A stretch of 64,000 bases of DNA. Source: Lanius collurio (taxonomy: Eukaryota > Chordata > Aves > Passeriformes > Laniidae). Of this stretch, positions 36,555 to 47,490 are shown in pieces. Below the pieces are notes generated by a model. It saw nothing but the letters and a program-made list of their open reading frames with translations. It searched no databases and was not told the origin of the DNA. A program made the translations under genes and the position numbers. Position 1 is the stretch's first letter. The number at the start of each line of letters is the position of its first letter. Location: positions 2,122,236-2,186,235 of the forward strand of contig JACBWW010000022.1 of the NCBI GenBank assembly GCA_020086605.1, in the 5' to 3' direction.

Positions 36555-39500
36555 CTCTAGTGCAATATAATTATCAGGGAATTATTTCAATCTGTGAGGA
36601 AGAGAATTAGCTTCTGTCTTGAAATGCGTGATTTGATTTGTCAGAAAAATGGTAATGTCGTAAATTTCCAGAGGTGGAGGAATTGTGCCACAACCTTTGC
36701 CATGGGTTTAGAAGTGTTTCCAAATTCCTGTATGCAGCTAAATTCCTGTTAGCTCTGCTGTCAAAATAGGTGTGTGGGCTCAGGTGAGGAGAAGACACAG
36801 CCTTGCTCCTCTCTGCTCAGGATAGACTGGGAAAACTGGCAACAGAAATTTTCCCTTGGGTTGTGAGTGCGGAAACTTCCCTTGTTTCTCAAGTGAAGGG
36901 GAAAGTTGAGTATGAGCAGTTTCCCTCCTGTCCTCTGGAGTGTGTCTGAGGGACACCAGCCCCTGAACATATTTTGACATCTCTCAGCATTGAGCTGTGT
37001 GTTTTGAGGCCTGTCTGATCTTAATTGGCAGATATGGTGATCAGTGACTTCTCTTTGTATAAAGGCTCTCCTTGCCACGCTCACCTGGACATGGAAAAGG
37101 ATCTTGTTTGTTTGGCTTTTGCCTGTGCAGGGTAGATGAAGAAAATTGCAGTCTGCTCCCAAAGAAAATATTCATACATGGAATCAAAGCCCATCTGTTC
37201 CTGCAAGAGTCAAATTCAGTGTGCAGGGCCAGCACTTCAGCAGGATGTGACTACAATAAAATGATCTTTCCACTTTAGAAGACTTTTGGGTCAGTGTGGT
37301 CATTCTGGATACTTTTATATGGAGGATTTGTGAACCTACAGTTCTGTTGTGTGAGCAGAAACTGTTATGAGGTAACATAAGTTGAGAGGTAACCTTTCAG
37401 CAGAATGGTTTGAGTTAAAATAAAAGAATTGAAAAAGAGTACAATGACCAAAAAAATCTATAAAAATGCAATTGCGCTAATATAATTTTATCACTTATTT
37501 AAAAATTTAGTCGACCCAAAAGACTACCAAGTGTGAAATTAAGGAACAGCTCCTCTACTTTTATGGAAATCACTCTTCTTCACTTGTCTAATAGCCTGAT
37601 TTTGTCAGATCATTTATTTCCATGGTTTTAAAATGAGCTTGACAGACAGAATTTTATAACACCACTTTACTGCAAATAAGAACATCATTTTCGCTTATTA
37701 AAACTGAAGCTTAGAGAAAGCATTAAAATTAACAGTTCACTCTGCTTTAACCTTTTGAATACTACTATGACTTTACACGCCAGACTATGTGTAAGGAAAG
37801 ACTTGGTGGCTGCTGGGTACGTAGCTGGAGCAAAGCTCCTAAAGGACAGGCGAGCGAGGAGCTGCTCTGGCTGTACCTACAGTCTGCTCACACTTGCCTT
37901 GATAACTCTGTCTATGCAAACATTTAAAACACCACTGACAGAAATTAATACTTGCTCCACTCAAGGTGACTTTGGGCATCAGAACTGAGCAGTGAGGAGA
38001 GGTGGAGAGTGACTATGCCACAGCAAACATGGTCTGAGATTACAGACACGTTGCTGCATACAGCAAACACTATAAAATGCAGCTTATTCTCCTAACAGAT
38101 GTTTTACTTTTCGTGTGATTTTTCCTTTCTGAGCAATGAAAACTTTGACTGATCTTGGAGGTCACTGACAAATGATGAATTCTCTACTCCATAGTTGGCA
38201 GTAACTCAAACATCAAGGCAATGGTGGTGGGACACATCCTCCTCCAGCTTGGCTCATCTCCAGAGAGGAAAGTCATCTTCACAGCTACAGCTGGGCCTTA
38301 TCCGCATCGGGGGGTATTTGGTAATGACAGTTTGGATCAGGTTTTCCCATGCATGTCTGTGCAGCCTTGTTTTTCTTTCAGTTGCATGCCTGGAGTTACT
38401 CATTGCCATCCCTTCTTGCCCCAGTGTTATGTTCTTTTTAAAGCTAATTCATGAAGGGGTGGGAGTCCCAGGCCAGGCAGTGTTGCTGGGGCTCAGGCTG
38501 CTCCCTGTTAGCCAAGTTATCCTTCTGCTAACCATGGTTATTCCTCAAAGTTAATGGTGGTGATAAAAATAGATTTTCTTTTTATATTGTCAACATTTCA
38601 GTAGATAACAAGGACAGATCCCTTCCAGGATGTCCAGTGGAAAAACTGATTCAGACTGTGGCAAGACATTTGCACCCTTTCTTTGCCAGCTCATACAACC
38701 TGAAAAATTAGGGCAGTAGTGAAAGAGAGAAGTGTGTTTGCCAGATGAGCTAAACTTGTCTCTCCCTTTGAAGGCTTCTGTATTTGGCCCTCTGACTCCC
38801 CTTGGACTCTGTGCTCTGCAGGTTAGCTGAAGACATCCATCTTTTCTCCAGCCTCACCAAGGTTTCCTAAAGTTTCACAGCACTCAGGATAGAGGGTGAA
38901 AGACTCAAAGTCTTTGTATTTAAATAAAAAAGGAGAATGAATAGGAGAGGTTTTTCTTCTGATTTTGACCATGGGGTTAATTCATCTTTTATCCAACTCT
39001 TTTTTTTTCTTCTTGCCGCTATCTTAACATAAGATTTTGGTATGCTTTATTTTCTGCCCTTGAATATTCTGCAATGTGAAAATTGTTTCTATCAGTGCAT
39101 TGTTGCTCCTTTTCACTAGGTTTCACTTAAATAATTAAAAGATTCCTATACAAGCTAATAATGGTGTGCTTGAGCCCCTCTAGATGTGAGAATAGTGTTA
39201 TCAACATTACTTTACTGTTCTCACAGCCTTTTGCTCTTGTTGCAGCTCATAACAGTGAGAGAACATGCTATAGATGAACATAGAGCTCACAAATTTCTCC
39301 ACCATCATTTGTTGCCAAGTCCAGATTTAGTTCAAGTTCTAATTGCTCTATCCTTTTGGTGTGATTAAACCATCATCCCTTGCCTTTAAGGATCAATCCT
39401 TTGGACTGGAGGTTGAGAATCAAATTGCCTCTGTGCCCTGCAGTCTGAGAATCAAATGAAGAAGTTTGCTACATGGAGACTTGAAATTTTAGTTGAACTA

Positions 39501-40189
39501 AGTCTAAAAAATGACCAGAGAACTTTTTACTGTGATAGGGAATTAATCTCCCATTTCTACAAGAAATGTTGTACAGGAAAGGCTACACAGAATGGAGCAA
39601 GGTATGGTTGTGTTATTGGAAAAGGAACAGCCTGGTATCATCTTCATAAATTAAAAAAGCCCCTCAGCAGCCTTCACTGAAATACAAGTTGTTGGTACAA
39701 GAATGCCCAGCAGCTGAAGTTGACAATTAATCTACAAATTTGACATAAGGAAAAAAAAAAAAAATCAGTAAGAAATCCTTTGGCAGCAAGTATGGAAATG
39801 AATAAACATTTGAATGACAATCACCTCTAATCGGGCACTTACAGAGGACCATTAAGGTAAGGCAAAGATGTGTCGTTGTGAACCACAGCTGTAATGGCCA
39901 ATCAGCCATCCAACCAGTCATGCCAGAGAGGTACCAGCACTGCTGAGCTGATATTTCCCAATGAGGTCTTGGAATAGCTTGCAATGCAGGCAAGTTTTTC
40001 ATTATATGACATGGTCTTGCAAAAGAAAACTCAGGAGCAGGAATTTGTAAATATGAACTCTTAACATTTCTTTTTGGATTTGAAGTAACAACTGGAAAGC
40101 TCTGTATTTTTCATCTCAAAACAAGTGCTCTTGTGGTTCTGGCCTCCCTAGAAAACATTAAAGCTGAGATTTTAAATTAAGTCATGCAA

Positions 40190-41065
40190 ACTTGAAGGGC
40201 ACTTAGGAGGCATCAAGACCATCCTCTTGCCCTGGGGTGGTGTAACTGATGACTCCTCTGTCATTCCCAGCAGATGCTTGTCTCATTTTTGTTTAAAAAC
40301 ACAGGTTTTGGAAGCTGCACAAATATGTCCAGGAAATCTCTTCCTTTGCTTTGCCGTTTTTGCCACACAACAGTTCTCTCTTGATATCCAGTCTGACTCT
40401 GCTTGTAATTTAAACCTTTTATTTCTTATTCTTTTCATTGTGGCTTAGGGCAGCTTTGAATCCACTCCTCTTTTCTGCCTTTAATGTGACTGCAAACTGT
40501 TATCAGGCTAACATACCTCATTCTTTTCTTCACTGACTTAATAATGCTAATTAATTAACCTGTTAGGTTATGGCTTCTTGATTTATCATTATACCTATAT
40601 TTTTTGCACTTGGATCACAGCCTTGTTGAAGAAAGGTGATTCAAATTGGTATCACCTGAGGTCTTCCAAATATATAGAGCAGAACAGTTTCCTAATTGCT
40701 TCATTCATGTGTTATTGTATATATGTGTTTTTGTGCATCTGAGTATTAAACATTCTCTAGGGCCCCCAAACATTTTCAGATCTATCTGTAATTTTTCTGT
40801 CTCTTCTTGTACGTTGACATACTTGCAGTATGTTCTGGTTTGCTCTCTTCAAGGAGTTTTATAAGTTTACCCTTTTATTTTATCATTCAGGTCACTCAGA
40901 GTGATGAATAGTACCTGGTCTAGACCACCTCTTTAATGCCTCTCTTTTGTTTTCATAGTGAACCATTGGTAATTGCTCTCCAGACATGGTTTTCAACCAG
41001 TTTTGCTCCCACTGTATTGTATTTTCATCAGGATCTAGTGGGATATTGCATTGGAAATCAGGAAC
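40190..41065 (-). mobile_element. CR1 LINE fragment, antisense, old and long
   Basis: Read on the plus strand, this stretch follows the familiar reversed CR1 order: a 3'-end-like GGCATCAAGACCATCC region, then TCCAGTCTGACTCTGCTTG with TAATTTAAACC, GCAAACTGTTATCAGGC, TGAGGTCTTCC, and near the far end GTGAACCATTGGTAATTGC followed by CAACCAGTTTTGC and TTCATCAGGATCTAG. These last blocks correspond to the reverse transcriptase part of CR1 ORF2. The copy is heavily mutated and carries no open frame, so it is inactive. Boundaries are approximate. Confidence 0.75.
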
Positions 41066-43175
41066 ATGTGATAACTATTTAGATGTGCTTGAGAGTTCAA
41101 TGAGTATAGATGTATTAATATGCATTTGGATTTTTTGACTGTTCAGTGAATGGATGCACATTTTTACTGGTGCAGCTGTTGCTTTTAAAAGTGATGCATA
41201 GAAATTCACTTACTAATGAAAATTGCTAAGATATCATAAAGAGATGGGTTATTGGGTTCAGAAAACCAAAACTGGCACTGAATCTAATTACCAAAGGGGA
41301 AGGTATGCTGCCGTGAGTTTGATTGAGATTTTATGTAAATCCCGTCCAGCCAGTCCACTCCAGCATTTAATTTACAAGTCTAATGGACAATAAGGATGTG
41401 CACACTGCAGATTGTGGATAAGCAGCAAAGCAGCTGCTCTGGTGAGCCACTAACTCAAGGGAATGATAGACATCTCACAATGTCTGCAGTACTTGGCACT
41501 GGGGATGATCAGAATATGGTGCCCCAAAGCTTAGATTCATGGCACTAACTTTTGTATAGAACAAAAGTTCAGAGTTCTGAATCCTACAGCCCTGTCCTAC
41601 TTAGCAGCACCTATTGTCCAAAAACCCTGCAGAAACTGCAATAAAAATAAGAGTAATAGTTGATGGGCACCAATCATTCATCTTTAAGCACTTAGGAGTT
41701 TCCCAGGCTTTAAAGTAGCCTGTGGTCTGTTTCCAAACTGGGTTTATGAATGTAAGGTCTCTGCAGGCTGTAGTCCATTCTGGAGTTGAAGCTGTATGGG
41801 ATGGAAATGACATGAGGGTTTGTGTACTTGATCCAATCCAGCAGACAGCACAATGACCTCTTCTGCTTCCCATGTAATTATTCTTTCTGTAGCTCCTAAA
41901 CCAAAGCAAGAACAAGATGTTTTTTACTCTTTGGTGAAATTTCTTGAGTTAGGGGAAGAATCTCATGCGTAACATGAGGTTATTCTTGTTTGATCAGAGC
42001 TCCAAACAGTCCCAGCTCTGAGCGTGCCCTCACAATCCAAGAACCTCACAGCAAACTCCTTGAACTGCACAGCTAAGAAAAGCTGGCTCTTACAAGAGGA
42101 AACGTGTACTTACTAAAGAAGAGGCTTAGTGTAAAAGATGTAACTATAATTTATGCCATAAGCTCTCCACATGTTTTTATGCACATCTAGAAACCTCTTT
42201 TGCTTTTGCAAGCCTTCTTCCATTTCAGAAGTAGCAGAATAAATTTCAGCTCAGTGTCCTCTCCCTACCCAGAGTCAGTTTAAACTCAGAGAATTTTATA
42301 TACAAAAGAGCAAGCCTCTGAAGGTGACATTTGACTCTGTATTCTCTATAACATAGTTTACAGCGTTGTATCATATGGGTTAACTTAGAAGTTGATAAAA
42401 ACACCAGGGAAAAAATATGAGATTTACTCAGAGTTTCAGAGAGCGGTCAGGGCACAGACTCCTGGGTTTTGAACTGCTTAAACTCCACCAGCCTCAGTGG
42501 ATTCTGCTGATTTAGATCATGGAAGTGGCTGGGCTTAGATTGCACTAGTGGTGTTAAGGCATATTCAGGCAAACCCTTTATTCATCAGTTCTGTGATGAG
42601 CACTTCATGCATAGCATCTTCTTTATCATTCCTCCCCATAATTCGATGTTAACATTTTCTCTTTCCTTGGTCTTTAAGATGTAAATAATCATCTGATTAA
42701 ATATCTCTTGAGAAGATTATGCTATGGATAGAGGACTGTCACTGCACCCCTTACAATCAATGTTTCACTTGTTTATGTGATATATGTACACCTGTGAGTA
42801 GTTGCCATTACCCTTGATTGCAGCGTGGGAGACTCCTAGCTTAAAACACAACCATGCAAAAATCTGTCTTTTTTAAATAGTGTCTTTTTGCAAATGTGAA
42901 AGCAAGCAAATGCACTGACTGTAGATAAAGTAGCATTAATGCTGAGAAAAAAATATTGTAACAGGACCGTAGCAGTCACTAAAACAGCTTTGCTCCCTCC
43001 ATTGCTGCTATCATGAGCACTGTGGCTTATACAAAACATTTCTCAGCAGGAAAAAAAAGCTTGATTTTTTCCTAGAAATAAAATTCCCACAATGTCTAAT
43101 GCTGGGTACACACTGTGGATGGGTTGAGGCATGAAATACCTTTGCTCATCATCTTACCTGAGAAATTAATTCACA
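41066..43175. other. noncoding stretch between two CR1 remnants
   Basis: No gene, RNA or clear repeat is visible. A 104-codon minus-strand frame (41601-41915) has no recognisable domain and is probably chance. Confidence 0.55.
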
Positions 43176-44110
43176 TTGTCTCCTAGAAGTGCTGCATATG
43201 GGCTAACACCGAGCAAAAGAGGTGTACAGAGCAGAACAAAAAAAGGCAATGTATCAAATGTAGGGAAGTTTCCTACTAATGTAATGCATGGAGTAGCATT
43301 AGGTCCAGTGTTATTTAACATTCTCGTTAATGATCTGAAAGAGGAGAGTAAACAGCTGGTTAATGAAATTCACAGATGATACAAATTGGAGACATTATAA
43401 ATATCACTGAGGGCAGAAAAATAATAGAAAGGGAACTGAGATCAGAAACATGCCAAGGAAATAAGGAAAGGAATGTCAGCTGGGACAAATGTAAGGTAAT
43501 GCCCAGGGGAAAGTGGGAACAGCTCTGCTGTCTGGGAGGTGGGAAAGCAGGACAAGCAGGATCAGGCTGATTTCAAAGGCACCCCAGTTCTGCAGCACAG
43601 CCCAAACCCCAGCAATCCACAGCAGCTTTGTGCTACAAATACAGCCCAGCCTTAGTGACCAGGTCCTCTGCACCACAGAGTGGGGAAAAGGCTGCAGTAA
43701 AACCAGTGGGACTCCTCTCCTCTGGGAAATCCTCTCCTGGCTGTTACACTAGCTTTTGGGCTGCTTTGTGTAGCCACAGAGAGGCAAAACAGCTTTAGCA
43801 GGCTGAGAACTGGACCTGAAGGATAAAGAAGGACTATTTAAGGTAGCAGAAAGAAAAGCAGACCAGGAAGAGATGACAGTAGAAGTGTGAAAATAAAATA
43901 TGATTAAAAATTGAAATTTCAGCCTGGATGTGAGGGGAAAAGCTCCTGACGGATCTGCAGAATAGTTTTCTGAGGAAAATGGTGGAAGCCCTGCTGCTTA
44001 GGAGTTTTAAACTCAGAGAGAGGGAGACGCTGGGAAAGCACATCACAGGAAACAGGCTAGAGTAGGCAGGGTGTGGGCTACGTGTGTGTCCAGCTGGTCT
44101 TCTTAGTCTT
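43176..44110 (+). mobile_element. CR1 LINE fragment, sense, reverse transcriptase region to 3' end
   Basis: The translation around 43270-43370 reads GVALGPVLFNILVNDL, matching the CR1 reverse transcriptase block GSVLGPVLFNIFINDL. It is followed, after a frame change, by DDTN (the equivalent of the ADDTK region, the YADD-like active-site motif) and then by DKCKVM (43471-43500). The segment 43910-44030 reproduces the CR1 3' region (TTTCAGCCTGGATGTGAGG, then a GTGGAAGCCCTGCTGCTTAGG tract). The middle (43560-43800) is poorly preserved. Frameshifts and stops make it non-functional. Confidence 0.75.
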
Positions 44111-45264
44111 ATCAAACTAAGATAAAAATCTCTCCAATCTTACACTATCACAGAGTGCTTCACACGAATGTGTTGATTCTGGAGAATTTCTGTACATCTC
44201 AGTCACAGAGGCATTTTTACTAAAATACCTTTGCTGCTCTATCCTGAGATTTATTCAGTGAACTTACAAGTTTTCTTATCTGTGGCTGAATGGATGTCAA
44301 TCATACTGAAGACTGAAAGGGAGGAACAGCATTAAAGCTCTCCTTTGCCCTGCGTAGCTCTCTTTTTCAGCATGCACATGTTCTTAGCTCTGTGCTGAGA
44401 ACATTAAAACTGGTTAGCGTGGATGTAAAAAATTTTACTACTGTAATTACAGCAAAAGGCTACCTGTCAAGAAAATAAATGCAAGTAATCAAACGTAGCT
44501 ACGAATCTGGCTTTGAACTGGGAGAGCCATTCAACCATGCTGTAAGGAGGCAGAGTTCCCAGTGACGTCAGGGGCTTATGGCAGAGCACAATCGGGCTGT
44601 GAACCAAAGGCACCACATCAGAACCAGGAATGGGAAAATAAACCTGCACACTCTCCTGCTCCTCTCAGAGTGTTTCCAAGTGAATTTAGAAAGGTGGGTG
44701 AATATATATGTAGATATATATCTAACAGAATGAGGAAATATTTTTAAGAGGGTGGTGAGGAAATATAAATTACCTAAGAATACAGAGAACGTGGAAAATG
44801 CTAAATGCAAGTCTGACCAAGAAACTTACCTCTCCACTTGACAGTCTCACTCTGAGATGGAGTACCTAGACCTTCCAGAATCTGACTGGAGAAACTATAG
44901 ATATAAAGTCACAAATGAAACTTGGGTGGTTTCTTTTGTCACCCCTGCTAGAGCCATTCACTTGGTTACAGCTCATCAAGCATGGTGTATATGTGCATGT
45001 AAGCATTATCATTTTTCACCTGCATTTGAGCTTGCTGGAATTTGTACCAACTATATTATCTGTACCAGCAAGAAGAGGCCTGATGTAGAGCTTGGTGATG
45101 AAAACTAAAGCACTGTCATTCCCTTCTTTGGCTTTGGATTAGATCTTAATTTTATTTATTAATTTCTAGGGATTCAATCCTGTGTAACTACTGCAAAAAT
45201 CTGACAGCAAAATCACATGCAATAGTTTCAGAAAACTGTCAATTTAATAATAATCTTGTAACAA
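44111..45264. other. noncoding stretch
   Basis: I see no gene or recognised repeat. A short TATATATGTAGATATATAT-type AT segment lies near 44703-44722. Small frames here are unrecognised. Confidence 0.5.
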
Positions 45265-45304
45265 AATAATACCTTGCATTTCATTTGAAATGCAAGGTAT
45301 TATT
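45265..45304. repeat. 40-bp perfect palindrome (19-bp arms, 2-base spacer)
   Basis: The left arm AATAATACCTTGCATTTCA (45265-45283) and the right arm 45286-45304 are exact reverse complements around TT. Symmetry stops abruptly on both sides. Long perfect palindromes with tiny spacers are unstable and uncommon. The TGA stop of an unrecognised 116-codon minus-strand frame (45281-45631) lies in its left arm. Confidence 0.9.
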
Positions 45305-46916
45305 CAAAAATATTTCATTTTCATCTGTAGATCTGGGTGCTTTAAAGATATAGTCTCCATTTACAAATAGTAAACTAGATTTTTGAACACTGTAAGTAGT
45401 GTATCTGTCATTAGGAGAACACAATACAGGCTCTTCATTTCTCATGTGCTGTTTTGATAAAAGGAACTGTTCAGGATTAACAAAGAGCATCAGTTCATAT
45501 GTATAATTTTTTACACTTCCCGAAGAAGTACTTTTCATATCTTGGATGTTTATCTGATAAGGTGGGAGAGGAGAAGGATCAGTGTTTGCCCCACAGTGCC
45601 CCAGAATACCAGTTTTTCCAGGTCCCAGCACAGTGCTGCAGTTGTCAGAGCCTTTGTACAGGGGTGGAAACTCCTAGACAAGGCCCAAAGAGGGAGTCTA
45701 AAGACACTTTTGTGGTCAGAACCTCAGAGTTAAGCAAATGTCTAAATTCCCTTAGATGTTAGAAACCCAAATGCCTGGAAGGATTTAGGTCTTGGTGATT
45801 CAGTGTTAGAAGGGAGGTTAAAATTAATAATCATGATTAACCTAACTAACCCTATGCTCCAGCAACCTTGTATTATGGAATTATTACAGTTGTGTTAAAG
45901 AGGACTTCTCCCAGGATCAGTGTTGTTGATACCCTCTATTAGAGTTACCTGGATAAAGAAAATCCTCTTCCAATCAATGGGGTTCTCCAGCCTGCCCAGA
46001 GTTCCTGAAGATTTATGAAGAGAGCTTTGCAAGGGAACTTCTGCGATGGTGGATGCTGGCACTGTGTCCCACAGTTTGACAGGCTACTTGGCTTTCTTCA
46101 GGGGATTCCAGATAATTACTCTGAATGTTGCTTTTTGGACGAAACCTGCTCTTAGTCATTTCTAAAAATAGATTACCAAAGCATTTCCAAGATATGTGGC
46201 TTTTATTGAAAATGGACTGTTTAATTTCTGTTCTGCTGCACTTTATGCTGCCTGACAATTCTGTCTGTACTCAATATCCCATCTGAGTCCTTGATGGGTA
46301 TTCCTGATGAGCTGCTGCTCAAGTATCTGAAATATTTAAATGCCCTGTTGGTCCTGTGAGGGTTTTTGGAGCCCATCAAAGAATGAGGCATTTGCAGAAG
46401 TCTCCTTCACTGTTACAATTTCCTATTTTCCTACTCGCTTTTGAATACTTGAAAACACCTGGGCTGAAATGGTGCAAATAAATGACATCTGATCAGAGCC
46501 TGAAAGCTGGAAAACATTAAGTTGACTTGAGAGGAACAAATTTCCTGCAGTGTTCAGTGGAACTCCTCATGATGTTCAGTAGAAGTCCCCATAACTCCAG
46601 GAGTTGTTGGAGGCACTCAAACTATTTTCCTGTAGTTGGGGGTTGAGATCAGGGTTACAGGAAGCTTTTTGAACTGAGAAATGATTTTGACAGGGTAGAA
46701 AATGTTCCATCTCAAAACCTTGGGCTTATTACTGAGAAATAAAGAATTTCTTCGTCCCATTTTTTTTTGTTTCTTTGCCCTGCTGCTAACTCTGATCAGT
46801 TGGTTCCCTATGACCTCTCAGAAATATCTTGCCTTTTATGTGTGCAGGGAGCTGCTTGCCAAGCAGTCCTGCACCAAACAATTCTACTTTTTGTGTCCTG
46901 TATTGCAGTAAACCTA

Positions 46917-47294
46917 TTTATAAATCAGAATTTTAACTTAAAGTAAAAGTAGAATTTTATGACTAAATCATTATTGTATAGCTTCAGACTAATAAATCAG
47001 TCACTTGTATCCTAAGTGGAAAGTGAAGATTTATAAATCAAAGCATTTTATTTAGGAATTTCTCAGGGTGATTTGTAAATCTGCTGTAGAATTTGTAAAT
47101 CCAGATTGGTGTATGTAAATCTATTTCATGACTTATAAAGCAGTTGAATGTTTTAGCTAAATCTAATGTTTAAAATAATGATTTCTGAATCAAAACTTTC
47201 TGCTAAAGATTTACTGGTGAGTTTTATAAATCAGAAGCAAGATATATAACTCAAACTGTGAGAAGTGCAGATTTATAAATCCAACTTGTAAATC
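46917..47294 (+). repeat. same-orientation cluster of TTTRTAAATC motifs
   Basis: TTTATAAATC or TTTGTAAATC occurs exactly at 46917, 47030, 47072, 47092, 47223 and 47272. One-mismatch copies are TATGTAAATC (47112) and CTTGTAAATC (47285). Weaker relatives include AATAAATC (46991) and a TTATAAA segment (about 47133). All are in the same orientation; 47072, 47092 and 47112 are exactly 20 bp apart. At 47028-47039 and 47270-47281 the motif sits in the perfect dyad GATTTATAAATC. It may be a decayed ~20-bp minisatellite or a homotypic transcription-factor site cluster (CDX/posterior-HOX-like TTTATAA, forkhead-like GTAAA). No known repeat family is recognised. Confidence 0.75.
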
Positions 47295-47430
47295 AACAGA
47301 AAAAACATCATGTTTTACACTAAATAATATTTTACAAATGGCACCTCATACATCATGAAATTGCCACAAATCTTCTGCATGGGAGTCAGGGTACATAACG
47401 TGTGACTGAATCAAAAAGAAAAACTGGGGG

Positions 47431-47490
47431 AGGCAGCACAGTGGGTTAAATGCTCAGCTCGAGCCCTCCAAGGCTTGGCTTGTGCTGCCT
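47431..47490 (+). repeat. inverted repeat, 10-bp stem; possible SINE or structured RNA remnant
   Basis: AGGCAGCACA (47431-47440) and TGTGCTGCCT (47481-47490) are exact reverse complements enclosing 40 bases. Inside, AGCACAGTGGG resembles a Pol III A box (one mismatch in the TRGCNNAGYNGG pattern) and GCTCGAGCCC loosely resembles a B box, but they are closer together than in a tRNA. A decayed tRNA-derived SINE is one reading, a hairpin another. Neither is proven. Confidence 0.35.

Larger units (their letters stand above)
26046..40189. other. noncoding 3' flank of TSHZ3, part 2
   Basis: No gene is supported. The stretch is AT-rich with islands of higher GC (34.1-35.4 kb). It includes a T-rich low-complexity tract (27418-27535), a (GT)8 run near 32283-32298, a G4-type tract at 29.62 kb, a 14-bp-arm inverted repeat at 32.70 kb, and small motif clusters at 30.6, 30.9 and 36.5 kb listed separately. 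The longest frames (about 130 codons at 33969-34364 and 34873-35271) are unrecognised and probably chance. Confidence 0.6.
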
